This document shows, in pieces, positions 51,326-61,173 of a stretch of DNA of 64,000 bases; the stretch's first letter is position 1; each line of letters opens with the position of its first letter. A program made the translations under genes and the position numbers. The DNA is from Fundidesulfovibrio soli (GTDB taxonomy: Bacteria > Desulfobacterota > Desulfovibrionia > Desulfovibrionales > Desulfovibrionaceae), in the NCBI RefSeq assembly GCF_022808695.1, contig NZ_JAKZKW010000018.1:1-64000 (forward strand), in the 5' to 3' direction. Below the pieces are notes generated by a model. The model did no database searches. It saw only the letters and a program-made list of their open reading frames with translations, and was not told where the DNA came from.

Positions 51326-53266
51326 TTATTGAGGCTTTTCGCCGTTTTTCCTCATGTGCTCCAGCATGATCCGCCTCACCTCGCGGATGGCCAGCGGGTT
51401 TTCGTGCGCGCCGTGGCCCGACTTCACGATCAGCTCCGTCTGCGCCCCGTCCAGGTGGGAGCTCCAGTAGGGCACCACGCCGTCCGTCCCACCGGCCACC
51501 CCGGCCTTGTCCTCGTTGCCGATGATGGAGTGAAAGGGCACGGCCACCGGCATGGCGGCAGTGGTCGTCAGCATGGGGTTCTTGGGGGAGAGGCTGTCGA
51601 TGCCCGTGGGCAGGCCCTCCAGGGCGATGCCGGATTTGGGCGTCCCGATGGATTGCAGCAGCGTGGCCCCGGCCTTGGCCAGGGTCAGGGGCAGGGTCAC
51701 CAGCGCCCTGCCGATGCTGCCGATGGTGCCGAGCGCCATGCCCGAGCCCCTGTGCGGCGTGCTGATGAACACCGCCTCGCTGATGAAGGGCAGCGGCTTG
51801 AAGAAGAAGGACTTGTTCAGCAGCTCGCGCACGTCCTGCGGCAGATTCAGCTCGGAGGGCTGCTTGTTGGTGAGCAGGTTCCAGAGCCTGTCCCCGCTGT
51901 CCTGCACCATGGCCTTGCTCAGGAGCCCGCCCATGCTGTGGCCCACGATGAGCATGTTGTTGAAGGCGGGATTCCTGCCCTCGGGGTCGTAGGTGCGGCG
52001 CACGTGCTCCAGGGAGTCGCGCAGCAGCGAGGCCGAGTAGAACACCGGGTTGCCCGTGGGGTAGGAGAAGTACCAGAACTGGTAGCGCTCCCGAAGCTCC
52101 GGGTCGCCCATGAGGCCGTTGATCATGGGCAGCCAGGTCATGGGCGAGCTGATGAGCCCGTGCACGAACACCACCGGGATCTTGTCCGCCTGGTAGGGCT
52201 GGAGCATGTACAGGCCCTGGGCCGCCTTCATGGCCTCGGGGTCCATGAGGCCCTTGATGCCGCCCTGCGGCTTGGCGTGGGCCGCCATCCAGGCCAGGGG
52301 GGTCGTGGTGTCGGACTCCAGCGGCACGTTCGTCGACCCCACCTGCACGGTGCTGGCCCGCATGGGGTCGTAGAACTCCAGGCTGCACCGGTAGACGGCC
52401 CCGCCGCCTGAATCCGGGCCGGACTCCCGCCCGGGCCCCATCCCAGGCTCGGGGTCGATGCGCAGGAAGAGGGTGGCCGCGACCACTTGGCGCACCTTGG
52501 GCAGGAAGCGGTCCTCGGGGCGATCGTCCCTGGCCGAGCCGTCGCGCACCAGGATGAGCGGCACGCCGAGCCCGGGCAGCGAGTACGTGACGTCCAGCCC
52601 GGAGACGGCGAATTCGAAGGCCAGATGCATGTCGGAGATTTCCTCCGGGGCGAAGGGCAGCCCGCTGCGCCGCTCCTCCAGCAGCAGGGACCCGGCGGCC
52701 AGGGGCAGGCTCATCCCCTTCTGGAAGCGGATGCCCGCGGCGCGGGCGCGAAGCAGGTAGCGCGACAGGGAGCGGTTGTGGAACTCGGCGGCCAGGCGCG
52801 TGTTGGGGCGCAGGTAGTCCATTGTCGCGGCGACCCTGGGGTCGAACAGGAACAGGTAGGCGTAGAGCGCGCAGGAGAGGTCGTAGCGGGCGGCTTTGTC
52901 CGGCTCCGAGGCCAGGCTCTTGGCCTGCAGGTGCGAGAGCTCCACCAGGGCGAACAGCGTGCCCGGGCCCGGGGCGGCGTGGTACTTTTCGTCCAGGCGG
53001 GCGATGAGGCCCTCGGGGTCGCTCTCCCACTGCGCGGCCAGGTCGCGCTGCTTGAGGAAGGCCAGGGTCAGCTCGCTGGGCCTGGAGGAGTTGATGGCGC
53101 TGCGGTCCAGGGCGTCGAAGCGCTGGGAAATGGGGCTGGGCTTGACCGAGACCCCGGCGCAGCCCGACAGGGCCGCCGCCAGCATCAGCAGGGCCAGAAG
53201 CACGGTGAGCGCGCGAAGCGCCTGGGTGTGGGAACCCTTCCTGGGCCGGGAATCGGGGATGTTCAT
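51326..53266 (-). CDS. lipase-like alpha/beta hydrolase lipoprotein
   Basis: A 646-aa lipoprotein with lipobox LSGC (about Cys36). An N-terminal helical region of about 250 residues precedes an alpha/beta-hydrolase domain: oxyanion segment VVFVHGLISSPMTW, nucleophile elbow GHSMGG, and a likely catalytic His in VKSGHGAHENP. It resembles PGAP1-type or triacylglycerol lipases. Substrate unknown; likely outer-membrane or periplasmic. Confidence 0.82.
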   Translation of the reverse strand: MNIPDSRPRKGSHTQALRALTVLLALLMLAAALSGCAGVSVKPSPISQRFDALDRSAINSSRPSELTLAFLKQRDLAAQWESDPEGLIARLDEKYHAAPGPGTLFALVELSHLQAKSLASEPDKAARYDLSCALYAYLFLFDPRVAATMDYLRPNTRLAAEFHNRSLSRYLLRARAAGIRFQKGMSLPLAAGSLLLEERRSGLPFAPEEISDMHLAFEFAVSGLDVTYSLPGLGVPLILVRDGSARDDRPEDRFLPKVRQVVAATLFLRIDPEPGMGPGRESGPDSGGGAVYRCSLEFYDPMRASTVQVGSTNVPLESDTTTPLAWMAAHAKPQGGIKGLMDPEAMKAAQGLYMLQPYQADKIPVVFVHGLISSPMTWLPMINGLMGDPELRERYQFWYFSYPTGNPVFYSASLLRDSLEHVRRTYDPEGRNPAFNNMLIVGHSMGGLLSKAMVQDSGDRLWNLLTNKQPSELNLPQDVRELLNKSFFFKPLPFISEAVFISTPHRGSGMALGTIGSIGRALVTLPLTLAKAGATLLQSIGTPKSGIALEGLPTGIDSLSPKNPMLTTTAAMPVAVPFHSIIGNEDKAGVAGGTDGVVPYWSSHLDGAQTELIVKSGHGAHENPLAIREVRRIMLEHMRKNGEKPQ

Positions 53267-53692
53267 GCTCCGCCTTGTCGTCTGGTGTTGGTGTTGGGGC
53301 CGACGCCACGGCGAACTGAACCGGTGGCAAACGCGTCCATTCGTAGGATAAAGCACACCCGGCGTCGAGCGGCTATTGCGCGGCGGAACGGGCGGACGGC
53401 CGGAGCATCCGGCGTTCGGTTCGAACGCGGCCTGCTGAACCCATACCCAATACCGGATCGGAATGGGAGGATTCGACTCCTCGTCTTCCTGGACGCAGCG
53501 CCAGGCCGCAGCGATGCATAACGGACGCTTCATCACGGATATAACGGGGCAAAACACACGTCGTGCGCAAGACATACTTTGAAGGGAGGAATGAACGCTG
53601 AGCCGCGCTGGTGATTGGCGCAGCCGCAATATTGAGGTAGGCTCGCGCAAGAATCCATCCAATGCCGGGATACCCCGGAAACGGAGCCGCCC
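53267..53692. other. 426-bp intergenic region
   Basis: Divergent spacer between the lipase-like gene and the efflux operon. No gene is supported. A SD-like AGGGAGG before ATG at 53591 opens only a seven-codon frame, and its spacing of one base is too short. The sequence is less GC-rich than its surroundings around 53510-53640, as expected of a promoter region, but no clear -35/-10 pair is visible. Confidence 0.5.
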
Positions 53693-54889
53693 ATGCGCCT
53701 TCTCCCGCCGCCGCCCGGGCCTTGCCTGGCCCTGCTGTTGATCGCCTCGCTCCTGGCCGCCTGCGGCCGCGAAGCCCCGCCCCCATCCGTCAGGACAGTC
53801 ACGGCCCGCACCGGCGTGGTCAGCGTGGAGGAGGCCGTGGAGTGCCGCTCCTTCCCGGCCCAGGTGGAGTCGCGCAACAGCGTCACCCTGGCCAGCAAGC
53901 TCTCCGGCGCGGTGGTCGAGGTCATGGCCCGCGAGGGCGCGGCCCTCAAGGCGGGCGACCCCGTCATGCGCATCGACGACAAGGACCTGCAGAGCCGCGC
54001 CCAGGGGCTCGCAGCCTCCGCCGGCCAGGCCTCCTCGGAGCGCGAGGCCCTGGAGGCCCGGGCCGCGCACGCCAAGGCCAATCTGGAGCGGCTCACGAAG
54101 CTGTTGGCCCAGAAGGTCATCAGCCAGGACGACTTCGAAAAGGCCAGGACGGAATACCTGGCCCTGGCCCGCGAGGTGGAGGCCATCGCATCACGCGGGA
54201 AGGCCGTGGCCGCCCAGAAGGAGGAGCTCAAGTCCCTGGGGGCGTACACGCGCATCACGGCGCCGTTCGACGGCGTGCTGGCCCGGCGCTATGTGGACCT
54301 GGGGGCCTTCGTGAACGCGGGGCAGCCCCTGGCCATGATCGACGACGTGGCCAGCGGGTTCGACCTGGTGGCCCAGGTGGACGAAAGCCTGCTGCCCGGG
54401 CTCGCGCTGGGCCAGCAGATTGTGGGGGCCTTGCCCGCGCTGGGGCCGGAGCCCTTCGCGGCCAAAGTGAGCGCCGTGGTGGGCCGGGTGGACCCGGCCA
54501 CCCGCACCTTCAAGCTCAAGGCGGAGCTTCCCCGGGCCGGCGCGGCCCAACCCAAGGCGGGCATGTACGGCCGGGTGTTCCTGCCGGTGCGGACCTCGAA
54601 GAAGCTGCTGCTGCCGCTTGATTGCCTGCGCATGCGCGGCGACCTTCCGGCGGTGTTCGTGGTTGGCCCCTCCGGCACGGCTGAGTTCCGGGTGATCAAG
54701 CCGGGCGGACATTTCGTGAAGGTGCTGCTGGATGGCAAGCCTTTCCTCACGGATTCCGAGGCCTTCGATTCGCCAGGCGCACCCGGCTACGTGGAGGTGC
54801 TCTCCGGGCTCTCCGGCGGCGAACGTGTGGTCTGCTCCGCCACAGAAACGCTGCGCCAGGGCGACCGCATCGCCGAGGCGGGCCAATGA
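53693..54889 (+). CDS. RND efflux periplasmic adaptor lipoprotein
   Basis: Membrane-fusion protein, 398 aa, anchored by the lipobox LLAAC (Cys24). Layout: beta-barrel/lipoyl halves around an alpha-helical hairpin (residues about 100-170, Ala/Glu-rich), with APFDGVLARRYVDLGAFVNAG as the second lipoyl half. Overlaps the RND pump by 4 bp (ATGA). No outer-membrane TolC-like gene is adjacent. Confidence 0.9.
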   Translation: MRLLPPPPGPCLALLLIASLLAACGREAPPPSVRTVTARTGVVSVEEAVECRSFPAQVESRNSVTLASKLSGAVVEVMAREGAALKAGDPVMRIDDKDLQSRAQGLAASAGQASSEREALEARAAHAKANLERLTKLLAQKVISQDDFEKARTEYLALAREVEAIASRGKAVAAQKEELKSLGAYTRITAPFDGVLARRYVDLGAFVNAGQPLAMIDDVASGFDLVAQVDESLLPGLALGQQIVGALPALGPEPFAAKVSAVVGRVDPATRTFKLKAELPRAGAAQPKAGMYGRVFLPVRTSKKLLLPLDCLRMRGDLPAVFVVGPSGTAEFRVIKPGGHFVKVLLDGKPFLTDSEAFDSPGAPGYVEVLSGLSGGERVVCSATETLRQGDRIAEAGQ

Positions 54890-57800
54890 GCGCCCCCGAG
54901 CCCCCCAAGCCCCACGGCCACGACGCCCTCTCGCGCATAACCGCCTATTTCGTGGACTCCAAGCTGGTGCCGCTGGTCATCCTGGCGGCGCTGCTGCTCG
55001 GCGTTTTCGCCGTGACCGGCACCCCCAGCGAGGAGGAGCCCCAGATCGTCGTGCCCATGATCGACATCCACGTCTCCATGCCCGGGGCCGGGCCCAGGGA
55101 GGTAGAGAGCCGCGTGGTGGCACCCATGGAGAAGCTGCTCTGGGAGATACCCGGGGTGGAGTACGTCTATTCCACCGCCCAGGACGGTTCGGCGCTGACC
55201 GTGGTGCGCTTCAAGGTGGGCGAGGACGCCGAGAAGAGCACGATCAAGACCTACGCCAAGCTCTACCAGCACCTGGACTGGATACCCCCCGGCTGCTCCC
55301 AGCCCATCCTCAAGCCCCGCGCCATCGACGACGTGCCCGTGGTGGCCGTGACCTTCCACGGCGGCGGGCTGGATTCGCGCCAGCTGCGCACGGTGGCCCT
55401 GCAGGTCAACGAGGAGGTCCGGCGCATCCCCGGCGTCTCGGAGACATCGGTCATCGGCGGGCGCAAGCGGGCCGTGATGGTGGAGCTGGACCAGGAGCGC
55501 CTGCGCGCCAACGGCCTGGACGCCGTGGACGTGCTGGAGGCCCTGCGCGGCCAGAACCAGGGCGAGACCGTGGGCGAGACCATGCAGGACGGCCAGGCCG
55601 TGAGCATCCGGCTCGACAACTTCTTCCGCACCCGGAAGGAGCTCTCCCGGGCTGTGCTGGCCGTGCGGGACTCCAGGCCCGTGTACCTTGGCGACGTGGC
55701 CAGGATCACCGACGGCTTCGACGAGCCCGGGGACTACGTGTTCTTCCTGCGCGGGCGGGCCTCCAAGGCGGCCAAGGGCCAGACCCCCGACATGGAGCCC
55801 GCCGTGACCCTCACCGTGGCCAAACGCGCGGGCGAGAACGCCACCCGGCTGTCCGAAGCGGTGTTCGAGCGCGTGGAGGCCCTCAAGGGCTTCGTAATCC
55901 CGAACGGGGTAGAGGCCGAGACCACCCGCGACTACGGCTGGACGGCCCGGGCCAAGGTGCACGAGCTCCTGGAGCACCTGATCCTTGCGGCGCTCTCCGT
56001 GGGCGTGATCGTGGCCCTGTTCCTGGGCGCGCGGGCCAGCCTGGTGGTCATGGTGGCGGTGCCCGTGACCCTGGCCGTGACCCTGGCCGTGTACTGGCTG
56101 CTGGGCTACACGCTCAACCGCGTCACGCTCTTCGCGCTCATCTTCTGCATCGGCATCCTGGTGGACGACCCCATCGTGGACGTGGAGAACATCGTGCGCC
56201 ACCTGGACCTGCCCGGCAGCTCCAAGCGGCCCTTCAGCCAGGTGATCATCGAGGCCGTGAACGAGGTGCGGGCCCCCCTGGTGCTGGCCACGTTCACGGT
56301 CATCGCGGCCATCATGCCCATGGCCTTCGTGGGCGGGCTCATGGGGCCGTACATGCGGCCCATGCCCATCGGGGCCTCCCTGGCCATGCTGTTCTCCATG
56401 GGCGTGGCATTCGTCATCACCCCCTGGACAGCCAAGCGGGTGCTCGCGCGCAGGCCCGCCAAGGCCCACGCCCACGCGGACGACGCGGGCACCAGGCTCT
56501 ACAAGCGGCTCATGACCGGGCTCATCCGGGAGCCGCGCAAGCGCCGGGGATTCCTGGCGCTGGTGGGGGGGCTGCTCCTGCTGGCCTGCGCCCTGTTTCC
56601 GCTCAAGCTGGTGCTGGTGAAGATGCTGCCCTTCGACAACAAGAGCGAGTTCCAGGTGGTGGTGGACATGCCCCTGGGCACCCCCCTGGAGCAGACCACC
56701 CGCGTGGCCGGGGAGCTGGCCTCGGAGATCCTCAAACGGGCGGACGTGGCCGACGCCCAGATCTACGCGGGCACGTCCGGCCCGTTCTCCTTCAACGGGC
56801 TCATCCGCCACTATTACCTGCGGCGGGGCCAGAACGCGGCGGACATCGCCGTGAACCTGGCCCCCAAGGGCGAGCGCGGCCTGCAAAGCCACGAGATCGC
56901 CAAGCAGGTTCGCCTGGCGCTGGCCCCCATCGCGGAGAAATACGGGGCCAGGCTCAAGGTGGCGGAAGTGCCCCCCGGCCCCCCCGTGATCCAGACCCTG
57001 GTGGCGGAGGTCTACGGCCCGGACGAGGCGGGCAGGCTCAAGGTGGCCCGTCAGGTCAAGGAGGTGTTCGCGCGCACCCCGGACGTGGTGGACGTGGACT
57101 GGTACGTGGACGACCCCCAGCCCGAGCGGGTCATCCGCATCGAGCGCGACAAGGCCCTGGCCAACGGCATCGAGCCCAGGCGCGCCCTGGAGGCCGTCAC
57201 GGCGGCCCTGCGCGGCGTACAGGCCGGGCTGCTGCACGACGAATCCGCCCAGGAGGACGCCCCCGTGGTGGTGCGCCTGCCCCTGCGGGACAGGGCCCAC
57301 GCCACGGACATCCCTGCCATCCCCATCCGGGGCGCGCAGGGGCAGATGGTCTCCCTGGAGCAGATCGCCACCATCCAGGAGCGCACGGTGCCTTCCGCCA
57401 TCTATCACAAGAATTTGCAGCCCGTGGTCTACGTCACGGGCGACATGGCCGGCAGCGAGGAAAGCCCGGTATACGGCATGGGGCGCATCACCCGGGAGTT
57501 GGAACGCCTGGGGGCGGAAGGGCAGGGGGCCTGGCAGGCCGGAGGGCGCGAGCCCCTGCCGGTGCTCTACACGGCGCAGCCCAAGTCCCTGGCCGGGTAC
57601 TCCATGAAGTGGGACGGCGAGTGGCAGATCACCTACGAGGTCTTCCGGGACATGGGCATCGCCTTCGGCGTGGTGATGATCCTGGTGTACATCCTGGTGG
57701 TGGGCTGGTTCGGCTCCTACACCACGCCCATAGCCATCATGTCGCCCATCCCGCTCTCGCTCATCGGCATCATCCCGGCCCACGCCCTGGCCGGGGCTTT

Positions 57801-58131
57801 CTTCACGGCCACCTCCATGATCGGCTTCATCGCCGGGGCGGGCATCGTGGTGCGCAACTCCATCATCCTGGTGGACTTCATCGAGATGCGCAGGCGCGAG
57901 GGCGTCAGCCTGGAGGACGCCGTGGTGGAGGCCGGCGCGGTGCGCTTCCGGCCCATGCTGCTCACGGCCATCGCCGTGGTGGCCGGGGCTTTCGTGATCC
58001 TCTTCGACCCCATCTTCCAGGGGCTCGCCATCTCGCTCATGGCTGGCGAAGTCGCGGCCACGGTGTTCTCGCGCATGGTCGTGCCGGTGATGTACTACCT
58101 GGACCAGCGAAGGGCGGCCGCCAAAGCCTGA
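54886..58131 (+). CDS. RND-family efflux permease
   Basis: A 1081-aa inner-membrane proton-driven pump of the AcrB/MexF class with twelve predicted helices. The proton-relay Asp pair is in ILVDDPIVDVENIVRH; large periplasmic loops follow helices 1 and 7. Second-half segments such as GAGIVVRNSIILVDFIEMRRR are canonical. Substrate cannot be inferred; metal or drug. Encoded with its adaptor. Confidence 0.92.
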   Translation: MSAPEPPKPHGHDALSRITAYFVDSKLVPLVILAALLLGVFAVTGTPSEEEPQIVVPMIDIHVSMPGAGPREVESRVVAPMEKLLWEIPGVEYVYSTAQDGSALTVVRFKVGEDAEKSTIKTYAKLYQHLDWIPPGCSQPILKPRAIDDVPVVAVTFHGGGLDSRQLRTVALQVNEEVRRIPGVSETSVIGGRKRAVMVELDQERLRANGLDAVDVLEALRGQNQGETVGETMQDGQAVSIRLDNFFRTRKELSRAVLAVRDSRPVYLGDVARITDGFDEPGDYVFFLRGRASKAAKGQTPDMEPAVTLTVAKRAGENATRLSEAVFERVEALKGFVIPNGVEAETTRDYGWTARAKVHELLEHLILAALSVGVIVALFLGARASLVVMVAVPVTLAVTLAVYWLLGYTLNRVTLFALIFCIGILVDDPIVDVENIVRHLDLPGSSKRPFSQVIIEAVNEVRAPLVLATFTVIAAIMPMAFVGGLMGPYMRPMPIGASLAMLFSMGVAFVITPWTAKRVLARRPAKAHAHADDAGTRLYKRLMTGLIREPRKRRGFLALVGGLLLLACALFPLKLVLVKMLPFDNKSEFQVVVDMPLGTPLEQTTRVAGELASEILKRADVADAQIYAGTSGPFSFNGLIRHYYLRRGQNAADIAVNLAPKGERGLQSHEIAKQVRLALAPIAEKYGARLKVAEVPPGPPVIQTLVAEVYGPDEAGRLKVARQVKEVFARTPDVVDVDWYVDDPQPERVIRIERDKALANGIEPRRALEAVTAALRGVQAGLLHDESAQEDAPVVVRLPLRDRAHATDIPAIPIRGAQGQMVSLEQIATIQERTVPSAIYHKNLQPVVYVTGDMAGSEESPVYGMGRITRELERLGAEGQGAWQAGGREPLPVLYTAQPKSLAGYSMKWDGEWQITYEVFRDMGIAFGVVMILVYILVVGWFGSYTTPIAIMSPIPLSLIGIIPAHALAGAFFTATSMIGFIAGAGIVVRNSIILVDFIEMRRREGVSLEDAVVEAGAVRFRPMLLTAIAVVAGAFVILFDPIFQGLAISLMAGEVAATVFSRMVVPVMYYLDQRRAAAKA

Positions 58132-58182
58132 ACTTTGCCGCGCGTCTCCGGGCGGGCAGGTCACTCCAAGCTGTGAACGCGT

Positions 58183-58211
58183 GACATATTGGACAATTTT
58201 GACATAACTGG
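58183..58211 (+). promoter_or_regulatory. direct repeats upstream of tunR
   Basis: GACATATTGG (58183-58192) and GACATAACTGG (58201-58211) are near-identical and start 18 bp apart, 25-55 bp before the tunR start. They could be an autoregulatory operator or promoter elements; no experimental motif was available to compare. Confidence 0.35.
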
Positions 58212-58235
58212 TATTCCTGGACATGGAGTGCCGAA

Positions 58236-59429
58236 ATGAAACAGCAGGATCTCGTAGCCGCTTTGGGGTCCCTCGGAGACCAGGAACTCAAGGACATTCT
58301 GGACCGCGTGGCCCGCGCCCGAGAGGGCGGGGGAGCGCCGCCGCCACGCCGGGGGGCCGGCTGCGGGCCCGGCAAGGCTCCGGCGGGGGGCGGCAAAGCC
58401 CCGTGCCCGGCCATGGCCTTCGAGGTGCCCGGCGAGGTCAAGCATCTGGACTTCATCCACCTGCACGAACTCACCGAAGCCTTCCGGCTTTGGTACGAGG
58501 GCGCCAAAAGCCCAGCGCGCAAACGCGCCCGGGGCCGCATCTGGATGCTCTACCTGCTCATCCGCTACGGCGCGCTCAAGCTGGGCGAGGCCCTGGCCGT
58601 GGACGACCGCGCCGACTTCGACTTCGAGCGGGCCTGCGTGATCATCCGCGGCGACAGCGACCGCGAGGTGCAGCTGCCCCGCGAGATATCAGACACCCTG
58701 GCCAGGCTGCTGGACGACCCCATGTGCGCCTCCCTGCGCGGCGAGGTCTTCCGGCTGGACCAGGGCTTCGTGCGCCGCAAGTTCTACGAGCGCGCCCAGG
58801 AGTGCGGCATCCCCAAGGATTTCATCAACCCCCGGGTGGTGCGCCACTCGCGGGCCGTGGAGCTTTTGCGCGGCGGGCTGCCCCTGCAGGTGGTGCAGGC
58901 CATCCTGGGCCACCAGAGCATCACGCTCACAGCGCAGTACGTGGCCTTCTCCGACGACGACGTCAGCCGCATCGTCAACCACTACATCCTCAAGGAAAGA
59001 AAGATGAAGACAAGCGCGCGCAACGCGTTCACAGGCAAGGTCAGCAACATCCGCAAGGGCGAGATTCTCTACGAGGTGGAGCTGACCACCCCCAGCGGCC
59101 TCAAGGTGGTCTCCACCATCACCCACGACAGCATGGACACCCTCAAGCTGGAGCTGGGCTCCCCCGTCACGGCAACGGTCAAGGCTCCGTGGGTCATCCT
59201 GGTCAAGGACGACATGAAGTTCAAGACCAGCGCCCGCAACAAGTACGCGGGCAAGATCGTGAAGATCACCGAGGGCCAGATCGCCGCGGAGGTGGTGGTG
59301 GAGCTGCCCGACGGCACCAAGGTCTGCGCCCTGGTCACCGACGAGTCCGTGAAGAGCTTGGAGCTCAAGGTCGGCGACGGGATCTGCACACTGTTCAAGG
59401 CATTCTCCGTTATCCTCAACGCCGAGTAG
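58236..59429 (+). CDS. tunR: TunR-type tungstate-responsive regulator (XerD-like domain plus two TOBE/Mop domains)
   Basis: A 397-aa protein. Residues about 70-250 look like a tyrosine recombinase catalytic domain (VVRHSRAVELL, ILGHQSITLTAQY with Tyr235), but the first catalytic Arg is Lys115 (YGALKLGEAL) and the first His of HxxRH is Arg200, so DNA cleavage is unlikely. Two tandem TOBE/Mop domains follow (SARNAFTGKVSNIRKGEI and SARNKYAGKIVKITEGQI), which bind molybdate or tungstate. This fusion is the TunR family described in sulfate reducers. GGAG precedes the ATG by 7 bases. Confidence 0.87.
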   Translation: MKQQDLVAALGSLGDQELKDILDRVARAREGGGAPPPRRGAGCGPGKAPAGGGKAPCPAMAFEVPGEVKHLDFIHLHELTEAFRLWYEGAKSPARKRARGRIWMLYLLIRYGALKLGEALAVDDRADFDFERACVIIRGDSDREVQLPREISDTLARLLDDPMCASLRGEVFRLDQGFVRRKFYERAQECGIPKDFINPRVVRHSRAVELLRGGLPLQVVQAILGHQSITLTAQYVAFSDDDVSRIVNHYILKERKMKTSARNAFTGKVSNIRKGEILYEVELTTPSGLKVVSTITHDSMDTLKLELGSPVTATVKAPWVILVKDDMKFKTSARNKYAGKIVKITEGQIAAEVVVELPDGTKVCALVTDESVKSLELKVGDGICTLFKAFSVILNAE

Positions 59430-59539
59430 CCGCTTCGCGCACCCCCCTCCCTGGAGGGTTCAGTTTATCCGCATTGTCCTGTAAGAAGCCCCCTGGGCGG
59501 CCGCCGCCGGAAGCGCGGCGGCCCCCACGGAGGTTCACG

Positions 59540-60547
59540 ATGCTTATCCGTCCGCTCGTTTACGCGGCCCTGGCCGCGTTGCTCCTGGCCGCGCCCGCGG
59601 CCGCGGAGACCATAACCTTCCAGGGGAAGACCTTCAGCCCCAACGGCTACGACCTGGGCACCCCCCATGCCTCCCCGGCCGACATCGCGGCCTTCGAGGC
59701 CGAGGCCAAGGCCCAGAGCGCCAAGAAGAAGGACGACGAGGAGCAGCCCCTTGTCCGCCCCTTCACCGGCACGATCAAGATCCTTAAAATCCTGGTCAAC
59801 ATCGGGGACATGGTGGTGCCGGAGCAGCCCCTGATCGAGTACTCGCTGCCCCTTTCGGTGGTTGAGTCCGAGCTGCACAGGCTCTCCAGGTACGATCTGC
59901 GGATGCTCGACACCCAGGTGGAGCGTCTGCAGATCTCGCTGGACAAGCGCAACGCCGACTACAAGGAAATCAGGATGCGCGCCGAGAGGGGCCTGGCGTC
60001 CGAGCAGGAGATGACCGACGCCCGGCGCGAGATCGAGCTGTCGCGCATGAAGCTGGAGATGTACCGCCAGCTCTACAAGGCCGAGAAGGACCAGCACCAG
60101 GCCTTCGAGGACATCTTCACCTCCAAGTTCGGCAAGGTGAACCCGCAGACCCAAAAGCGCCTGACCTTCACCGGCAAGATCCAGGCCCCGGACGCGGGCG
60201 TGGTGCTGGCCGTCAACCCGGCCATCGTGCCCGGCATGGAGATCGGCAAGCCCACCTACGTCATGCGCATCGGGCCCATCGACCCGCTCATCATCCGGGC
60301 CCTGGTGCACGAGTCCCTGGTGGTCAAGCTGCGCGAGGGCGACAAGGCCAAGGTGCGCTTCGACGTGCTGCCCGGCAAGACCTTCGATGCCGTGATGAGC
60401 CGGGTGGGCATCTCCTCGGCGCAGTCGGACCCGCAGTTCCCCTCGCACTACGAGGTGCAGCTGACCCTGCCCAACCCGGACAAGTCACTCCGGGAGGGCA
60501 TGCGCGGCAACGTGACCGTCGAAGTGCCGGACGCGCCCCGGAGCTGA
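59540..60547 (+). CDS. HlyD-like periplasmic adaptor without partner
   Basis: A 335-aa secreted protein with a Sec signal ending PAAA. It has a lipoyl-like half (RPFTGTIKILKILVNIGDMVVPEQPLI), a helical hairpin (about 105-190) and a second half with GKIQAPDAGVVLAVNPAIVPGME, the membrane-fusion layout. No transporter is adjacent; it follows tunR by 110 bp. GGAGG precedes the ATG by 6 bases. Confidence 0.78.
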   Translation: MLIRPLVYAALAALLLAAPAAAETITFQGKTFSPNGYDLGTPHASPADIAAFEAEAKAQSAKKKDDEEQPLVRPFTGTIKILKILVNIGDMVVPEQPLIEYSLPLSVVESELHRLSRYDLRMLDTQVERLQISLDKRNADYKEIRMRAERGLASEQEMTDARREIELSRMKLEMYRQLYKAEKDQHQAFEDIFTSKFGKVNPQTQKRLTFTGKIQAPDAGVVLAVNPAIVPGMEIGKPTYVMRIGPIDPLIIRALVHESLVVKLREGDKAKVRFDVLPGKTFDAVMSRVGISSAQSDPQFPSHYEVQLTLPNPDKSLREGMRGNVTVEVPDAPRS

Positions 60548-60581
60548 CCCCCCGGCCGCCATGGCTTCGGGGCACGGAAAA

Positions 60582-60620
60582 GACCCGGAACGCATGCAGG
60601 CGCGCTCCGGGTCCGGCTTT
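60582..60620 (+). terminator. Rho-independent terminator after the HlyD-like gene
   Basis: GACCCGGA (60582-60589) pairs with TCCGGGTC (60606-60613) around a 16-base loop, followed by CGGCTTTTC. About 35 bases after the stop at 60547. Confidence 0.6.
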
Positions 60621-60753
60621 TCAGGGCCATTCCGGCCCGGCTTCAACAGACTGAAGGACTCCTCCACGGCGGATACAGCCCGGCCGGGGCGGCCTCAGGC
60701 CTCGAAAGGCGTCCTGATCCGGGGGCATCGGCCCCCCGGGGCATTCCCGGGGC

Positions 60754-61173
60754 CTACTCCCCCACGGCCGCCTCGCGCTCCCCGTTGCGCGGTTCGTATC
60801 CTTCGCCCTCGGAGAGCCTCGCCCCGCCCATGCGATCCTCGTAGAGCTCGCCCCATTGGCGCAGCTGGTCCAGTATGGGCACCAGCCCCGCGCCCAGCTC
60901 CGTCAGCCCGTACTCCACCCTGGGCGGCACCTCGCGGTACACCGTGCGGTGCACCAGCCCGTCCGCCTCCAGCTCGCGCAGCTGGCGCGTGAGCATGCGC
61001 TCGGTCACGCCGGGCATCCCGCGCCTGAGTTCGCTGAAGCGCAGCACCCGCGCCTCCGAGAGGTGGTAGAGGATGATGGGCTTCCACTTGCCGCCCATCA
61101 CCTGCAGGGTCAACTCGAAGAAGCAGCGGTACTGCCTGCCGTTCAACTCTTTGGTTTTGCACGCCTTGGCCAT
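60754..61173 (-). CDS. HxlR-family transcriptional regulator
   Basis: Winged-helix regulator, 139 aa. The signature region is [31 protein letters not shown], then [34 protein letters not shown]. It diverges from the flavoprotein gene, the common pattern for HxlR proteins controlling a redox enzyme in response to thiol or electrophile stress; a Cys near the N-terminus (AKACKTK) could sense this. The start is at 61173. Confidence 0.9.
   Translation of the reverse strand: MAKACKTKELNGRQYRCFFELTLQVMGGKWKPIILYHLSEARVLRFSELRRGMPGVTERMLTRQLRELEADGLVHRTVYREVPPRVEYGLTELGAGLVPILDQLRQWGELYEDRMGGARLSEGEGYEPRNGEREAAVGE

Noticed and set aside
53591-53614. Seven-codon leader peptide (MNAEPRW) before the efflux operon
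   Set aside because: AGGGAGG is only one base from the ATG, which is too close for initiation, and no attenuator hairpin follows.
58236-59429. Active integrase and hence a mobile element
   Set aside because: Two of the catalytic residues are substituted and the protein continues into two TOBE domains; no attachment-site repeats or other mobile genes were seen nearby.
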